Under the pieces are notes generated by a model, which worked only from the letters and a program-made list of their open reading frames with translations, did not search any database and was not told the DNA's origin. Positions 8,555 to 17,746 of a stretch of DNA of 64,000 nt are shown here, in pieces. The stretch is taken from the NCBI GenBank assembly GCA_963734685.1, contig CAVTIC010000002.1, positions 62,001 to 126,000 of the forward strand, in the 5' to 3' direction. The position numbers and the translations under genes were made by a program. Each line of letters starts with the position of its first letter. Positions within the stretch are counted from its first letter, which is position 1. The DNA comes from JAOUEA01 sp963734685. Its GTDB lineage: Bacteria > Actinomycetota > UBA4738 > HRBIN12.

Positions 8555-9521
8555 ATGATCCGAGGGGCTTCGACGAACGTGCTCGACCGATGTCTCGCTG
8601 TGCGCTCCGCCGAGCAGGTCCTGCTGCTGACCGACGAAGGCACCGATCCCGGAGGTCGTGGCGGGCCTGGTGTCGGGATCGAGGCACGCAGCGGTGTGGC
8701 CGTGGTCTCTCGGATCCCCATGCCCCTCGCTGCCGGGTTCGGAGCCACCGAGCACGGTCGCGGCGGCGATGCGTGAGGCAGGGCGCGATCATCGAACTGA
8801 CGAGCCTGTTCATCGGCTCGAGCGCAGCTCGCCGCGTCGCCACGCAGGCGGGCGCGCGCTACCTCGCGATGCCCGGTGTACGTCTGGAGACGTTCCGCGA
8901 CGACGGGCCGCTCACGGTCGACTTCGACGCGCATCCGCGCCGACGCCGAACGCGATCGGGTCGGCATGGGAGCAGGCGTCGACCTTCCGCCTCACGACCC
9001 CCGCCGGCACCGATCTGCGCGGTTCGGTCGAGGGCCGGCCCGGTCGGGTCCTGCACGGGCTGGCGCGAGAGGACGGCGACTACATGGCGCCCTCCCGACA
9101 TCGAGGCCGGCACCGCCCCGGTCGAGACGATCGAGCGAGGGCACCGTCGTGATCGACGCCGACCTGCTGTTCATGGGCCAGGGCCCGCTGCCTTCGCCGG
9201 TCCTGCTGCGATTCGCAGGCGGCGAGCTCGCCGACGATCGAAGGCGAGGAGAGCGGCCGGCTCCACGAGATGCTCGCGCGCTGCGCCGACGACCGGATGG
9301 GCAATCTGGCCGAGGTCTCGATGGCGTTCAATCCGTCGGGCCGTGTGTGCGGTGTGCCGATGGAGACCGAGTCCGCGAGAGGGACGGCGCACATCGCGCT
9401 CGGGAACTCGATCGCGTACGGAGGCACCGTGGATGCGGTGGCGCATCTCGACTGCGTGATGCGCGACGCGACGCTGGAGCTCGACGGGCGGCCGGTGATG
9501 GTCGCGGGAGAGCTCGTGTGA
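8555..9521 (+). CDS. M29-family / 2,5-dihydroxypyridine dioxygenase (NicX)-like protein
   Basis: The reconstructed about 320-residue protein reads VLDRCLAVRSAEQVLLLTDEGTD, IIELTSLFIGSSAARRVA, GTDLRGSVEGRPGRV, and NLAEVSMAFNPSG followed by GTAHIALGNSIAYGG. This order is that of the aminopeptidase T (M29) fold, which includes NicX, the Fe(II) dioxygenase that opens 2,5-dihydroxypyridine in nicotinate breakdown. The metal ligands expected near EVSMAFN (Glu) and GTAHIALGNS (His) are present. About nine single-base frame changes lie between 8650 and 9235. Its stop overlaps the next start (GTGTGA). In this catabolic setting a ring-opening or hydrolytic role is more likely than a general peptidase, but the sequence cannot separate these. 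Confidence 0.65.
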
Positions 9522-9937
9522 GGCAGCCTCGCGTCCTCCTCGCCAAGCCCGGACTCGACGGCCACGACCGAGGCATCAAGGTCATCGCGATGGCGCTTGC
9601 GCGACGCCGGGGCCGAGGTCGTCTATCTCGGCCTGCGTCGGACCGTCCCGAGATCGTGCGAGGCTGCGATCCAGGACGACGTGGACGTGATCGGGATCTC
9701 CGTCCTGTCGGGCGCCCACCTCACGCTCGCGCGAGGACCTCCTGCGCGAGCCCTGGATGCCGAGGGCGTCCAGATCCCCGTCGTCGGTGGGAGGCACGAT
9801 CCCGGAGGCCGACGTCGTCGCGCTCCGGGAGCTCGGCGTGGCGGCCGTCTATCCCGGTCGGCACGGGATTGCGACGAGGTGGTGCGAAGGCGTCCTCACG
9901 CTGGCTTCGCGGCGAGCGGGAGCGGGTGCGACCGTGA
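9518..9937 (+). CDS. B12-binding small subunit of an acyl-CoA mutase
   Basis: From GTG 9518 the protein reads RVLLAKPGLDGHDRGIKVIAMAL, containing the DxHxxG cobalamin lower-ligand motif (DGHDRG). AEVVYLGLRR, DVDVIGISVLSGAHL and VGGTIPEADVVAL follow, as in the Rossmann cobalamin domain of methylmalonyl- and isobutyryl-CoA mutases. Here the domain is a separate polypeptide of about 135 residues, as in Icm/Hcm-type mutases and archaeal Mcm. Frameshifts lie near 9598, 9650, 9738, 9792 and 9868. The stop overlaps the start of the large subunit (GTGA). Confidence 0.82.
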   Translation: MRQPRVLLAKPGLDGHDRGIKVIAMALARRRGRGRLSRPASDRPEIVRGCDPGRRGRDRDLRPVGRPPHARARTSCASPGCRGRPDPRRRWEARSRRPTSSRSGSSAWRPSIPVGTGLRRGGAKASSRWLRGERERVRP

Positions 9938-11545
9938 GCGATGTCCGCGAGATGACGACCGACGCGGGGATCCCGGTCCGCGAGGTCTACACGGACGACG
10001 ACCTGGCGCCCGCGCTGACCGAGCGACTGGGCGCTCCGGGTCGAGCCCCCGTTCACGCGGGGGCCCTACCCGACGATGTACCGAGGTCGGCTGTGGACGA
10101 TGCGCCAGTTCGCCGGCTTCGGTTCGCCGGAGGAGGCGAACGAGCGGTTCCACTTCCTCCTGGAGCGTGGGCAGACGGCCTTGTCCGTCGCGTTCGATCT
10201 GCCGACGCAGCTCGGCTACGACTCCGGTCATCCCGTCGGCGCGAGCCGAGGTCGGACGGGTCGGCGTGGCGATCGACACGGTCGACGACATGGTGGAGCT
10301 GTTCGCAGGTCTGCCGCTGGACCGCGTCTCCGTGAACTTCACGATCAACGCCACGGCCCCGATCATCCTTGCGATGTACCTCGTCGCCGCAGAGCGGCAG
10401 GGCGTGTCCGAGGAAGCGCTCGCCGGCACGCTGCAGAACGACATCCTGAAGGAGTTCCTCGCGCGCAAGACGTTCGTGTTCCCGCCGGAGCCGTCGATGC
10501 GGCTGTCCTGCGACGTGATCGAGTTCGCGTCGGGACGGCTGCCCCAGGTTCAACCCGATCTCGATCACCGGGCTATCACGCACGCGAGGCGGGCTGCGAC
10601 GCGGTGCAGGAGCTGGCGCTGACGCTCGCGTCGGCGATCGCGTACTCGGAGGCGCTCGTCGCCCGAGGTCTGGACTTCGACTCGTTCGCACCGAGGCTCT
10701 CGTTCCATTTCGCCACCACGATGGATCTCTTCGAGGAGGTCGGCGAAGCTGCGCGCGGCTCGGCGCATGTGGTCCGCGATCGCCACGGAACGGTTCGGCG
10801 CGAAGCGACCCGAATTCCGGGCGGCTGCGGTTCTTCTCGGGCAACTCCGGGACGACGCTCACCGCGCAGCAGCCCCTCAACAACATCATCCGTTCGACGA
10901 TCCAGTGCCTGGGCGCGGTGCTCGGCGGAGCTCAGTCGATCCACGTCATGGGCTACGACGAGGCGTTCGAGATCCCGTCCGAGGAGGCGGTCACGCTCTC
11001 GCTGCGAACGCAGCAGATCGTCGCCCTCGAGTCCGGGCGTACCCCGGACCGTCGATCCGCTGGGCGGCTCGTACTTCGTGGAAGCGCTGACCGACGAACT
11101 CGAGGCCCGTGCGAACGACGTCCTGGACGAGATCGAGGCGCTCGGTGGTGCCGTGGCGGCGCTCGAGCAGGGCGTCTCGCAACGTTGGATCGCAGCATCC
11201 GCGTATCGGATCGAGCGTGAGATCGCCGACGGGCACACGTCCGCGGGTCGGGGTGAACGTGTTACGCCGACCCGAGCGAGGCCCCGGTGGAGATGCCGGA
11301 CCTGTTCGCGCTCGACCCGTCGATCGTGGATCGGCAGCTCGCGCGCACCGCGGCGCGCGTCGCCGCCCGGGATCAGACCCATCTGCGCCGAGGCCATGAC
11401 CGCGGTCGAGACTGCGGCTCGCGAAGGCACCAACGTGATGCCGTCGCTCTGATCGACGCGGTGCGCGTCGGCGCCACGCTCGGGGAGTTGTCGAACGTCT
11501 TCCGGTCCGTCGTTCGGTGAATTCCGGGAGCCGCATCCATGGTGA
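9934..11545 (+). CDS. Acyl-CoA mutase large (substrate-binding) subunit
   Basis: The TIM-barrel subunit reads RGPYPTMYRGRLWTMRQFAGFG, GQTALSVAFDLPTQLGYDS, NFTINATAPIILAMYL, GTLQNDILKEF, FVFPPEPSMRL, ISITGYHAREAG and SGNSGTTLTAQQPLNN, all typical of B12-dependent methylmalonyl/isobutyryl-CoA mutases. The position matching Tyr89 of methylmalonyl-CoA mutase is Phe (RQFAG), while the Arg of PSMR is kept, so the exact substrate cannot be assigned. About nine frame changes occur between 10045 and 11515. A final shift restores a family-like end (VFGEFREPHPW) whose TGA overlaps the next gene. With the small subunit and the epimerase it should convert a branched C4-C5 acyl-CoA to a linear one. Confidence 0.82.
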
Positions 11546-12745
11546 GGCGGCCGCTCGACGAGCTCGCGCGTGCTCGACCTCACACGTTTCGTCGCGGGCT
11601 CGCACACGACCGCCATGCTCGCGGCGTTGGGTGCCGATGTCGTGAAGCTCGAGGTGCCGCCGGCTGGAGATCCGTACCGGGTGCAGGGGACCGAGCGGCT
11701 CGGCGACCAGTCGGTGTTGTTCCTCTCGCTGAACTCGGGGAAGCGAAGCCTCGCCTTGGACTTCCGCTCGCCCCTGGCAGCCGAGGTGGTCGACCGTTTG
11801 CTCGCCTCCTCGCACTTCCTCGTCGAGAACGCTCGACCGGGAAGCCTCGCGCGCTACGGGTTGGACTGGGAGACCGTGCACGATCGATACCCCGCGATCG
11901 TCTACGGCTCGATCTCGGGCTACGGCGACGTCGGGCCCGACGCCGCCCGTGGGGGGTTCGATCTGATCCTGCAAGCCGAGAGTGGCGTGATGAGCGTCAC
12001 CGGCAGTGAGGGGTCGGGCCCGGTCAAGGTCGGTGCGCCGGTGCTGGACGTGGGTGCCGGCCTGAGCTGCGCGTTCGGACTGCTTGGCCGCCCACATCGA
12101 GCGAGAGCGCACGGGGATCGGCACGCACGTGTCGTCCTCGCTGCTCGAGTTCGCCCTGGCTGCGCTCGGGACGCTCGCGGCGAGCACGTTCGCCTCGGGG
12201 CAGGTGCCCGGCTTGCTCGGGACGCACTCACCGACGTTCGCGCCGTACGGCGGGTTCCGCACCGCGGACGGATGGATCGTCCTCGCCGGAGCCGGCTCGG
12301 AGGACCTGTGGGTCGCGCTGCTGCAAGGTCCTCGGTGCCCTGCAGCTCGTGGACGACCCGCGGTTCGCCGACAACGCAGTCCCGCGTTCGCCACCGAGAC
12401 GAGCTCACCGCCGCCCTCGAGGACGTCCTGAGGCAAGAGCCGACCGCGCACTGGCTCGCGCTGTTCGGGCGCCGAAGGCGTGCCGGCCGCGGAGGTCCGG
12501 ACATCGCCCAGGTGTTCGCGAGCGAGCAGACGCGGGCGCTCGGTGCGGTGCAGGAACTCCATCATGCGACCGCCGGCGACTACCGGGTCGTCGGGACGCC
12601 GATGCGCTTCGATCTCGAGTCGTTCCCGTACCCGTCGCCGGCGCCTGCGCTCGGGGAGCACACGCTGGACGTGCTGACCGAGCTCGGCTACGGCCGAGAC
12701 GACGTGGAGATGCTGGTGGCGGAAGGGGTGGCGATCGCATCGTGA
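11539..12745 (+). CDS. Class III CoA transferase (CaiB/BaiF family)
   Basis: Family III CoA transferases move CoA between carboxylic acids through an Asp-linked acyl intermediate. The protein reads VLDLTRFVAGSHTTAMLAALGADVVKLE, SGKRSLALDFRSP, VENARPGSLARYGLDW and IVYGSISGYGD, the normal N-terminal half. The Asp after the GGFDLILQAESG segment is the expected nucleophile. The length is about 400 residues. ATG 11539 overlaps the mutase stop. Frame changes lie near 11563, 12093, 12323, 12391 and 12478. In the operon it probably activates the acid produced upstream as its CoA ester for the B12 mutase. Confidence 0.85.
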
Positions 12746-13824
12746 GCGAGGTCACCGACGACCGTGGTGCGCCGGACGATCGAGATCGCCGAGGTGCCGG
12801 CCCCGACCGGGACCGAGGGAGAACGAGCCGCCGTGGTCCGTTCCTGGTGGGAGAGCGATGGGCTCGGCGATGTGCATATCGACGGCGTCGGCAACGTCTG
12901 GGGGCGGGTGCGAGGCGGAGACGGCCCGATCGTGATCCTGTGCGCGCACCTCGACACGGTGTTCGGATCGGCGACGTGCCGCACACCGTGAAGGTCGAGG
13001 GCGACACGATCGTCGGTCCGAGCGTGGGCGACGACTCGGTCGGGGTCGCCTCGCTGTCTGCCGCCGGCGTGTCGCTCTCGGTCCGAGGCGTGCCGCTCTG
13101 GCTGCTCGCGACCGTGGGGGAGGAGGGTCTCGGCAACCTGTGCGGCGTGAACGCGGCGCTCGATGCCCCGCCTGCGCCGGTCGCGGCGTTCGTCGCCGTC
13201 GAGGGGAACTACCTCGGCCGCGTCTCGACGATCGGTGTCGGATCCGTCCGGAGACGCGTTCGCCTGCGCGGCCCGGGCGGTCACGCGTGGGAGGCGGCCG
13301 ATGCGCCGAGCGCCGTCCACTCCCTCGCTCAGCTCGTGGCGTCCATCGCGGCGATCCCTCGCCGCCGCGGGACGTCGGTGAACGTCGGTCGCGTCGGCGG
13401 CGGCGAGGGCATCAACATGCGGGCGCGAGAGGCGTGGTTCGAGCTCGATCTGCGCGCCGACGATCCCGAGGGGCTCGCCGCGGTCACGCGCGAGGTGGCA
13501 GACCTCCTCGAGGTGGTCGATCCGACCTTCGACGTGGAACAGGACGTGCTCGGGGATCGGCCGGCCGGCAGCGTCGACCCTCAGCACCCTCTCGTCCGCG
13601 CCGCGAAAGATGCGCTCAGGGAACAGGGGGCGTCCTCGGTATCGCCCGCCACGAGCACCGATGCGAACGCCGCCCACGCCCGTGGGATCCCCGCGATCGC
13701 GGTGGGCGTGACGAGAGGATCCGGCGAGCACACGGCGCAGGAATGGATCGAGACGGGTCCGATCGAGGACGGGGTGCGCGCACTGGCGCGGACGGTCGAG
13801 CGATTCGAGGAACTGTCGGCATGA
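12742..13824 (+). CDS. M20-family metallohydrolase, second copy (tripeptidase/deacylase-like)
   Basis: From GTG 12742 (overlapping the preceding TGA) the protein reads IEIAEVPAPTGTEGERAA and CAHLDTVF (metal His-x-Asp), then VGDDSVGVAS, ATVGEEGLGNL with the intact catalytic Glu-Glu, GPGGHAW in the lid domain, and TSTDANAAHARGIPA near the end. It is about 360 residues and closest in style to PepT-like M20 enzymes. Two frame changes, near 12763 and 12972, are needed. Unlike the first M20 gene in this operon it keeps all expected catalytic residues, so the pair may act on successive intermediates or form a mixed complex. Confidence 0.82.
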   Translation: MSEVTDDRGAPDDRDRRGAGPDRDRGRTSRRGPFLVGERWARRCAYRRRRQRLGAGARRRRPDRDPVRAPRHGVRIGDVPHTVKVEGDTIVGPSVGDDSVGVASLSAAGVSLSVRGVPLWLLATVGEEGLGNLCGVNAALDAPPAPVAAFVAVEGNYLGRVSTIGVGSVRRRVRLRGPGGHAWEAADAPSAVHSLAQLVASIAAIPRRRGTSVNVGRVGGGEGINMRAREAWFELDLRADDPEGLAAVTREVADLLEVVDPTFDVEQDVLGDRPAGSVDPQHPLVRAAKDALREQGASSVSPATSTDANAAHARGIPAIAVGVTRGSGEHTAQEWIETGPIEDGVRALARTVERFEELSA

Positions 13825-14828
13825 GCCCGCGATCCGGCGTCGTGCTGCAGGGGGCGTATCCGCCCGGCGAGTTCCGGTCGATGGTCGAGAGGATCGATGC
13901 CCTCGGCTTCTCGAACCTCTGGCTGACGGACTCGTCGCTCCACGCTCGCAACTCCTACGCCTACCTCACCGTGGCTGCGATGACGTCTCCACGGCTGCTG
14001 CTCGGGACCGCCGTGACGAACCCGCTCACCCGTCATCCCGCGATCACGGCGGTCGCCGCCGCGACGGTGGACGAGATCTCCGAGGGCCGCATGATCCTGG
14101 GCATCGGAGCCGGTGACCGCCCCCTGCATGGCGCTCGGGATGAGGCCCGCGCGGCTCGCCTCGGTTCGCTCGGCGATCGGGGCGTTCCGAGCGTTGTGGT
14201 CGGGCCTCGACGTGACGATCGAGGATCCCGCGTTCGAACTCCACGATGCGCACCTGCGCTTCGGTGCCCGCCCCGACATCCCCGTCTACGTCTCCGCGAG
14301 CGGCCCGAAGACCCTCGAGCTCGCGGGCGAGGTCGCGGACGGCGTGATCCTGCTCGTCGGGCTGTTCCCGGAGGCGCTCGCCTGGGCGCTCGAGCACGTC
14401 GATCGCGGCGCCTCGAAGGCGGGCCGACCGACGCCCACACGTGGCGGTGTTCGCATACGGCGCGATCGATGACGACGAGCCGAGCCGCCCTCGCCTCGGC
14501 TCGCTCGATCGCGGCGTGGTTCCCGCAGACGGCCCCGGCCATCTGTGAGCTCGCCGGCCTGCCGTCGTCGCTCACCGAACAGGTGCGCGAACGGTACGCC
14601 GGCGGAGAGTTCCAGGAGGCGGACGAGGCGGCGCGCCTGCTTCCCGACGAGTTCGTTCGGATGGTCGCGCTCGCCGGCGATGCGAGCCAGGCCCGGGAGC
14701 GGCTCGAGGCGGTGGCCGCAGCAGGTGCCGACTCGGTCCACGTGTTCCCGCTCGGCGCTCATCGGATGCAGACGATCGAGGCGTTCTCCCGGTGCTTCGC
14801 GAAGGTGTCGGAAGGGGCCGCCGGATGA
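13821..14828 (+). CDS. LLM-class (F420/FMN-dependent) oxidoreductase
   Basis: A luciferase-like TIM barrel of about 335 residues. It reads MVERIDALGFSNLWLTDSSLH, RLLLGTAVTNPLTRHPAITA, EGRMILGIGAGD, then VYVSASGPKTLELAGEVADGVILLVG and VHVFPLGAHR. This pattern suits F420-dependent Mer-like reductases as well as FMN monooxygenases such as RutA, which opens the uracil ring. Frame changes occur near 14128, 14438 and 14490. ATG 13821 overlaps the M20 stop by four bases. The role in the operon is inferred to be reduction or oxygenation of the heterocycle or an opened product; the cofactor cannot be decided from sequence alone. Confidence 0.8.
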   Translation: MSPRSGVVLQGAYPPGEFRSMVERIDALGFSNLWLTDSSLHARNSYAYLTVAAMTSPRLLLGTAVTNPLTRHPAITAVAAATVDEISEGRMILGIGAGDRPLHGARDEARAARLGSLGDRGVPSVVVGPRRDDRGSRVRTPRCAPALRCPPRHPRLRLRERPEDPRARGRGRGRRDPARRAVPGGARLGARARRSRRLEGGPTDAHTWRCSHTARSMTTSRAALASARSIAAWFPQTAPAICELAGLPSSLTEQVRERYAGGEFQEADEAARLLPDEFVRMVALAGDASQARERLEAVAAAGADSVHVFPLGAHRMQTIEAFSRCFAKVSEGAAG

Positions 14829-15268
14829 CGACCGCGGGTTGGCGCGTGACGGGCCTCCATCACGTCGCGATCGCGCATGCAGACGATCCGGGATGCGAGG
14901 ACGCCCTCGTGTCGATGATCGGCTCCCCCGCTCACGCGGAGGAAGGGCCCGGGTTCCTCGAGCGCATGTACGAGGTCGGTTCGTCGTACGTCCAGACGCT
15001 GGAGGCAACCGGGGAAGGGGTGGTGCAGCGGTTCGTCGACAAGCGAGGGCCCGGATTGCACCACATGGCGTTCGAGGTCGACGCGATCGACGCGGCGCTC
15101 GCCGATCTGGCCGAGCGGGGAGTTCCCCTCATCGATCGGGGCGCGCGCGCGGGCGGGAAGGGAACACGGATCGCCTTCCTGCACCCCGCTGCATTCGGAG
15201 GTGTGCTGGTGGAGCTCGTCGAGGAAGCGCCGACGGGTGATCAGCGCCGGTTCGGAGAGGAAGGCTGA
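14825..15268 (+). CDS. Methylmalonyl/ethylmalonyl-CoA epimerase-like VOC protein
   Basis: This unbroken 147-residue vicinal-oxygen-chelate protein reads GLHHVAIAHAD, GPGLHHMAFEVDAIDAALADLAERGVPLID and TRIAFLHPAAFGGVLVELVEE. These match methylmalonyl-CoA epimerase, including metal His and the C-terminal Glu. The enzyme interconverts (S)- and (R)-2-methylmalonyl-CoA so that a B12 mutase can use it. The ATG at 14825 overlaps the preceding TGA by four bases. Its presence in the same operon as a B12 mutase strongly suggests a methylmalonyl-type intermediate. Confidence 0.85.
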   Translation: MTTAGWRVTGLHHVAIAHADDPGCEDALVSMIGSPAHAEEGPGFLERMYEVGSSYVQTLEATGEGVVQRFVDKRGPGLHHMAFEVDAIDAALADLAERGVPLIDRGARAGGKGTRIAFLHPAAFGGVLVELVEEAPTGDQRRFGEEG

Positions 15269-15270
15269 GG

Positions 15271-15992
15271 ATGGCCGATCGACCCGAGCGAGCAGACGAC
15301 GGGCACGCCGCCCGTGTTCACGGCACGCCCCGACCGCCGGAAGATGACGGACTGGGTGTGGGAGGAGCTCCGGGACGCGATCATCGAGCTCCGTCTGCGT
15401 CCGGGCGAGCCGCTGCGGGAGGTGGCGCTCGCCGAACAGCTCGGCGTGAGCAAGACCCCGCTCCGGGAGGCGTTCGCGCGCCTCGAGCAGGAAGGACTCG
15501 TCGAGACGACCTCCTTCAAGGGAGCCGTCGTCACGGGGTACTCCGAGATCGACCTCGAGGAGATCTACGAGTTGCGGGCCCTGCTGGAGGGAGCTGCCGC
15601 GCGGGCGGCGGCCGAGCGGTCGAAGGACGAGACGCTCGAGGCACTTCGCGACGTGGTCGATCGGAGCCGCGAGCTCCGCGACGCCGGGGACCTCGTCGGG
15701 TTGGCCGAGCTGATCGGGCAGTTCGACCTGATCGTGTACGCGCAGGTCGTCGAACGAGCGGATCAGCGCCCTGATCGACAATCTGCGAGCGCACCTCACC
15801 AGGATCGGCAAGCTCACGGAGAGCATCCCGGGGCGGGTCGAGGCATCCGTCGAGGAGCACGCTGCCATCGTCGATGCGATCGTCGCGCGCGATGCCGATG
15901 AGGCGGAGCGGTTGATGCGGGTGCACATCGGGAGTGTCCTCGCCGACCAGCTCGCGACCCGGAAGGCACTGGACGGGGTGGTGGGAGGATGA
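15271..15992 (+). CDS. GntR-family regulator, FCD (FadR) subfamily
   Basis: The protein has an N-terminal winged helix (WEELRDAIIELRLRPGEPLREVALAEQLGVSKTPLREAFARLEQEG) and an all-helical FCD ligand domain (EIYELRALLEGAAARAAAE; EEHAAIVDAIVARDADEAERLMRVHIGSV). FCD regulators usually sense organic acids and repress catabolic operons. Frame changes lie near 15298 and 15755. Being inside the operon suggests autoregulation. The twin ATATSAGATAC motifs at 7126-7240 are candidate sites. The effector is unknown and would probably be an acid intermediate of the pathway. Confidence 0.85.
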
Positions 15993-16700
15993 TCGTGGCA
16001 CGCACGGATGCCCGAGTCGCTTCGATCCTGCACGAGCAGGGCGCGGATGCGTGGGACGCGGCGGTCCGTCATCCGATGGTGAGGGGGATCGCCGAAGGAT
16101 CGCTCCCACATGAGGCGTTCCGGCGGTACTTCGTGCAGAACGTCCTGTACCTCGAGGAGTATGCGCGCGCGATCGGGATCATCGTCGGGAAGGCGCCCGA
16201 CCGGGACGCGGTCACCACCCTCACGAGGTTCCTCGCCCAGATCGTCGAGAACGAGATCCCCGCCAACCTCTCGTTCCTCGAGAGGCTGGGAGGAGACCCG
16301 GACACCGATGCCGGCCGCGGCAGGATGCTGCCGGTGACCTACGCGTACACGCGCCACCTGTTGGCCGTCTGCGCGTTGGGGGACTGCGCGGACGGGCTCA
16401 CTGCCGTGCTGCCGTGCCAGTGGAGCTACGGGGAGCTGGCGCGGCCGCTGACCGCACACCCTCCCGCCGACCCGATCTACGCCGACTGGATCGGCATGTT
16501 CGGCAACGACGACTACGACGGGCTGGTCGCCCAGACGACGGCCCTGCTCGATCGCCTCGTCGATCCTTCCGACGAGCGCCGGATGTCGGCGCTCTCGCGG
16601 ATCTTCGAGCGGTCGACCCGGTACGAGGCGGACTTCTGGGACATGGCGTACGGGAACACATCCGCGGGTCCGACGACCGCGGGAGGGAGGAGGGACATAG
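15989..16700 (+). CDS. Divergent TenA-family protein with substituted active site
   Basis: A second TenA-fold protein, about 235 residues, starts at ATG 15989 and overlaps the regulator's TGA. FRRYFVQNVLYLEEYAR aligns with the canonical FFLEQDIFYLEEYAR, but Asn51 replaces the pyrimidine-binding Asp. Cys143 (LPCQWSYGELA) is kept, and FWDMAY has Asp218 in place of the usual Glu. The open frame runs past the start of the next gene; the natural stop may be the TAG at 16698-16700, reachable with one frame change near 16665. Its place in the catabolic operon, apart from the canonical tenA at 3547, suggests C-N bond hydrolysis on another aminated ring or amide. It could also be a non-catalytic or PqqC-like binding protein. 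Confidence 0.78.
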
Positions 16701-17731
16701 ATGCGTGCGGTGCGGATCCACGAAGACCTTTCGCTGCGTGTGGACGAGATCGACGACGTGAGGCCGGGTCCCGGTGAGGTGCTCGTCCGGATCCACGCGG
16801 CCGGGGTGTGCGGGACCGATCTCCACATCCTCGACGGGATGATCAAGCCGGACCCGTACCCGATGACCCTCGGGCACGAGGCCGCCGGCCTCGTCGAGGG
16901 CGTGGGCGACGGGGTGTCGCTCGCGATCGGGACCTCGGTCGCGATCTACAACAAGATCTTCTGCGGGCGCTGCGAGCAGTGCCTCAAGGGACGGACGAAC
17001 ATCTGCGACAACGAGCCCGATCAGCTCGGGTTCAATCGCGACGGCGGCGACGCGGAGTACGTCGTCGTTCCCGAGCAGAACGCCGTGCCCGTCCCCGCAG
17101 GGGTGGACCTGGCGACCGCGTCGGTCTTGACGTGCGCCGGCATGACGGCGATGCATGCCACGAAACTGTCGGGACTCAGGCTCGGAGACACCGCTGTGGT
17201 CGACGGGATCGGCGGCGTCGGGATCCTCGTGGTGCAGGCGGCGGCGCACGCGGGCGCGCACGTGATCGCCGTCGGAGACTCCGAGGACAAGCTCGAGCTG
17301 GCGAGAGCGCACGGCGCGAGCGATCGGCTGCTCGTCGACACCCCGGAGAGCTACGAGACGGTCCCCGATCGGGTGCGAGCGCTCACGCGACGGACGCGGG
17401 ACGGACGTGTTCTTCGAGCTCGTGGGCACGACCCAGACGATGAACGCCGGCATCCGGTCACTCGCCAAGGGCGGGCGGTTCGTGTCGACCGGCTACACGG
17501 ACCAGCTCGCTCGAGATCCACCCGATCGAGTTCATCCTCCCCGAGACGTCGTTCGTGTCCACGGTCGCTGCCACACGACTCGACCTACAGGACGCGCTCA
17601 CGCTCGCGTCGGTGGACGCGCTGACGGTTCCGATCGCGGGCCGTTATCCCATCGAGGGGATCAACGACGCGCTGGACGCGCTGCGCAAGCGCGCGGTGCT
17701 CGGGCGCCAGGTGCTCGAACTCACTGGCTGA
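16701..17731 (+). CDS. Zinc-dependent medium-chain alcohol dehydrogenase
   Basis: The protein has the catalytic-zinc region AGVCGTDLHILDG and GHEAAGLVEGVG, the structural-zinc cysteines CGRCEQCLKGRTNIC, and a Rossmann domain (GIGGVGILVVQAAAHAGAHVIAV). About 340 residues. Frame changes lie near 17398 and 17512. It precedes an aldehyde dehydrogenase by 16 bases. Together they can oxidise a primary alcohol, for example a hydroxymethyl substituent, to the acid. NAD+ is the likely cofactor. The ATG at 16701 follows a GGGAGGGAGGAGG tract. Confidence 0.87.
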
Positions 17732-17746
17732 GAAGGAGGCAACTCG

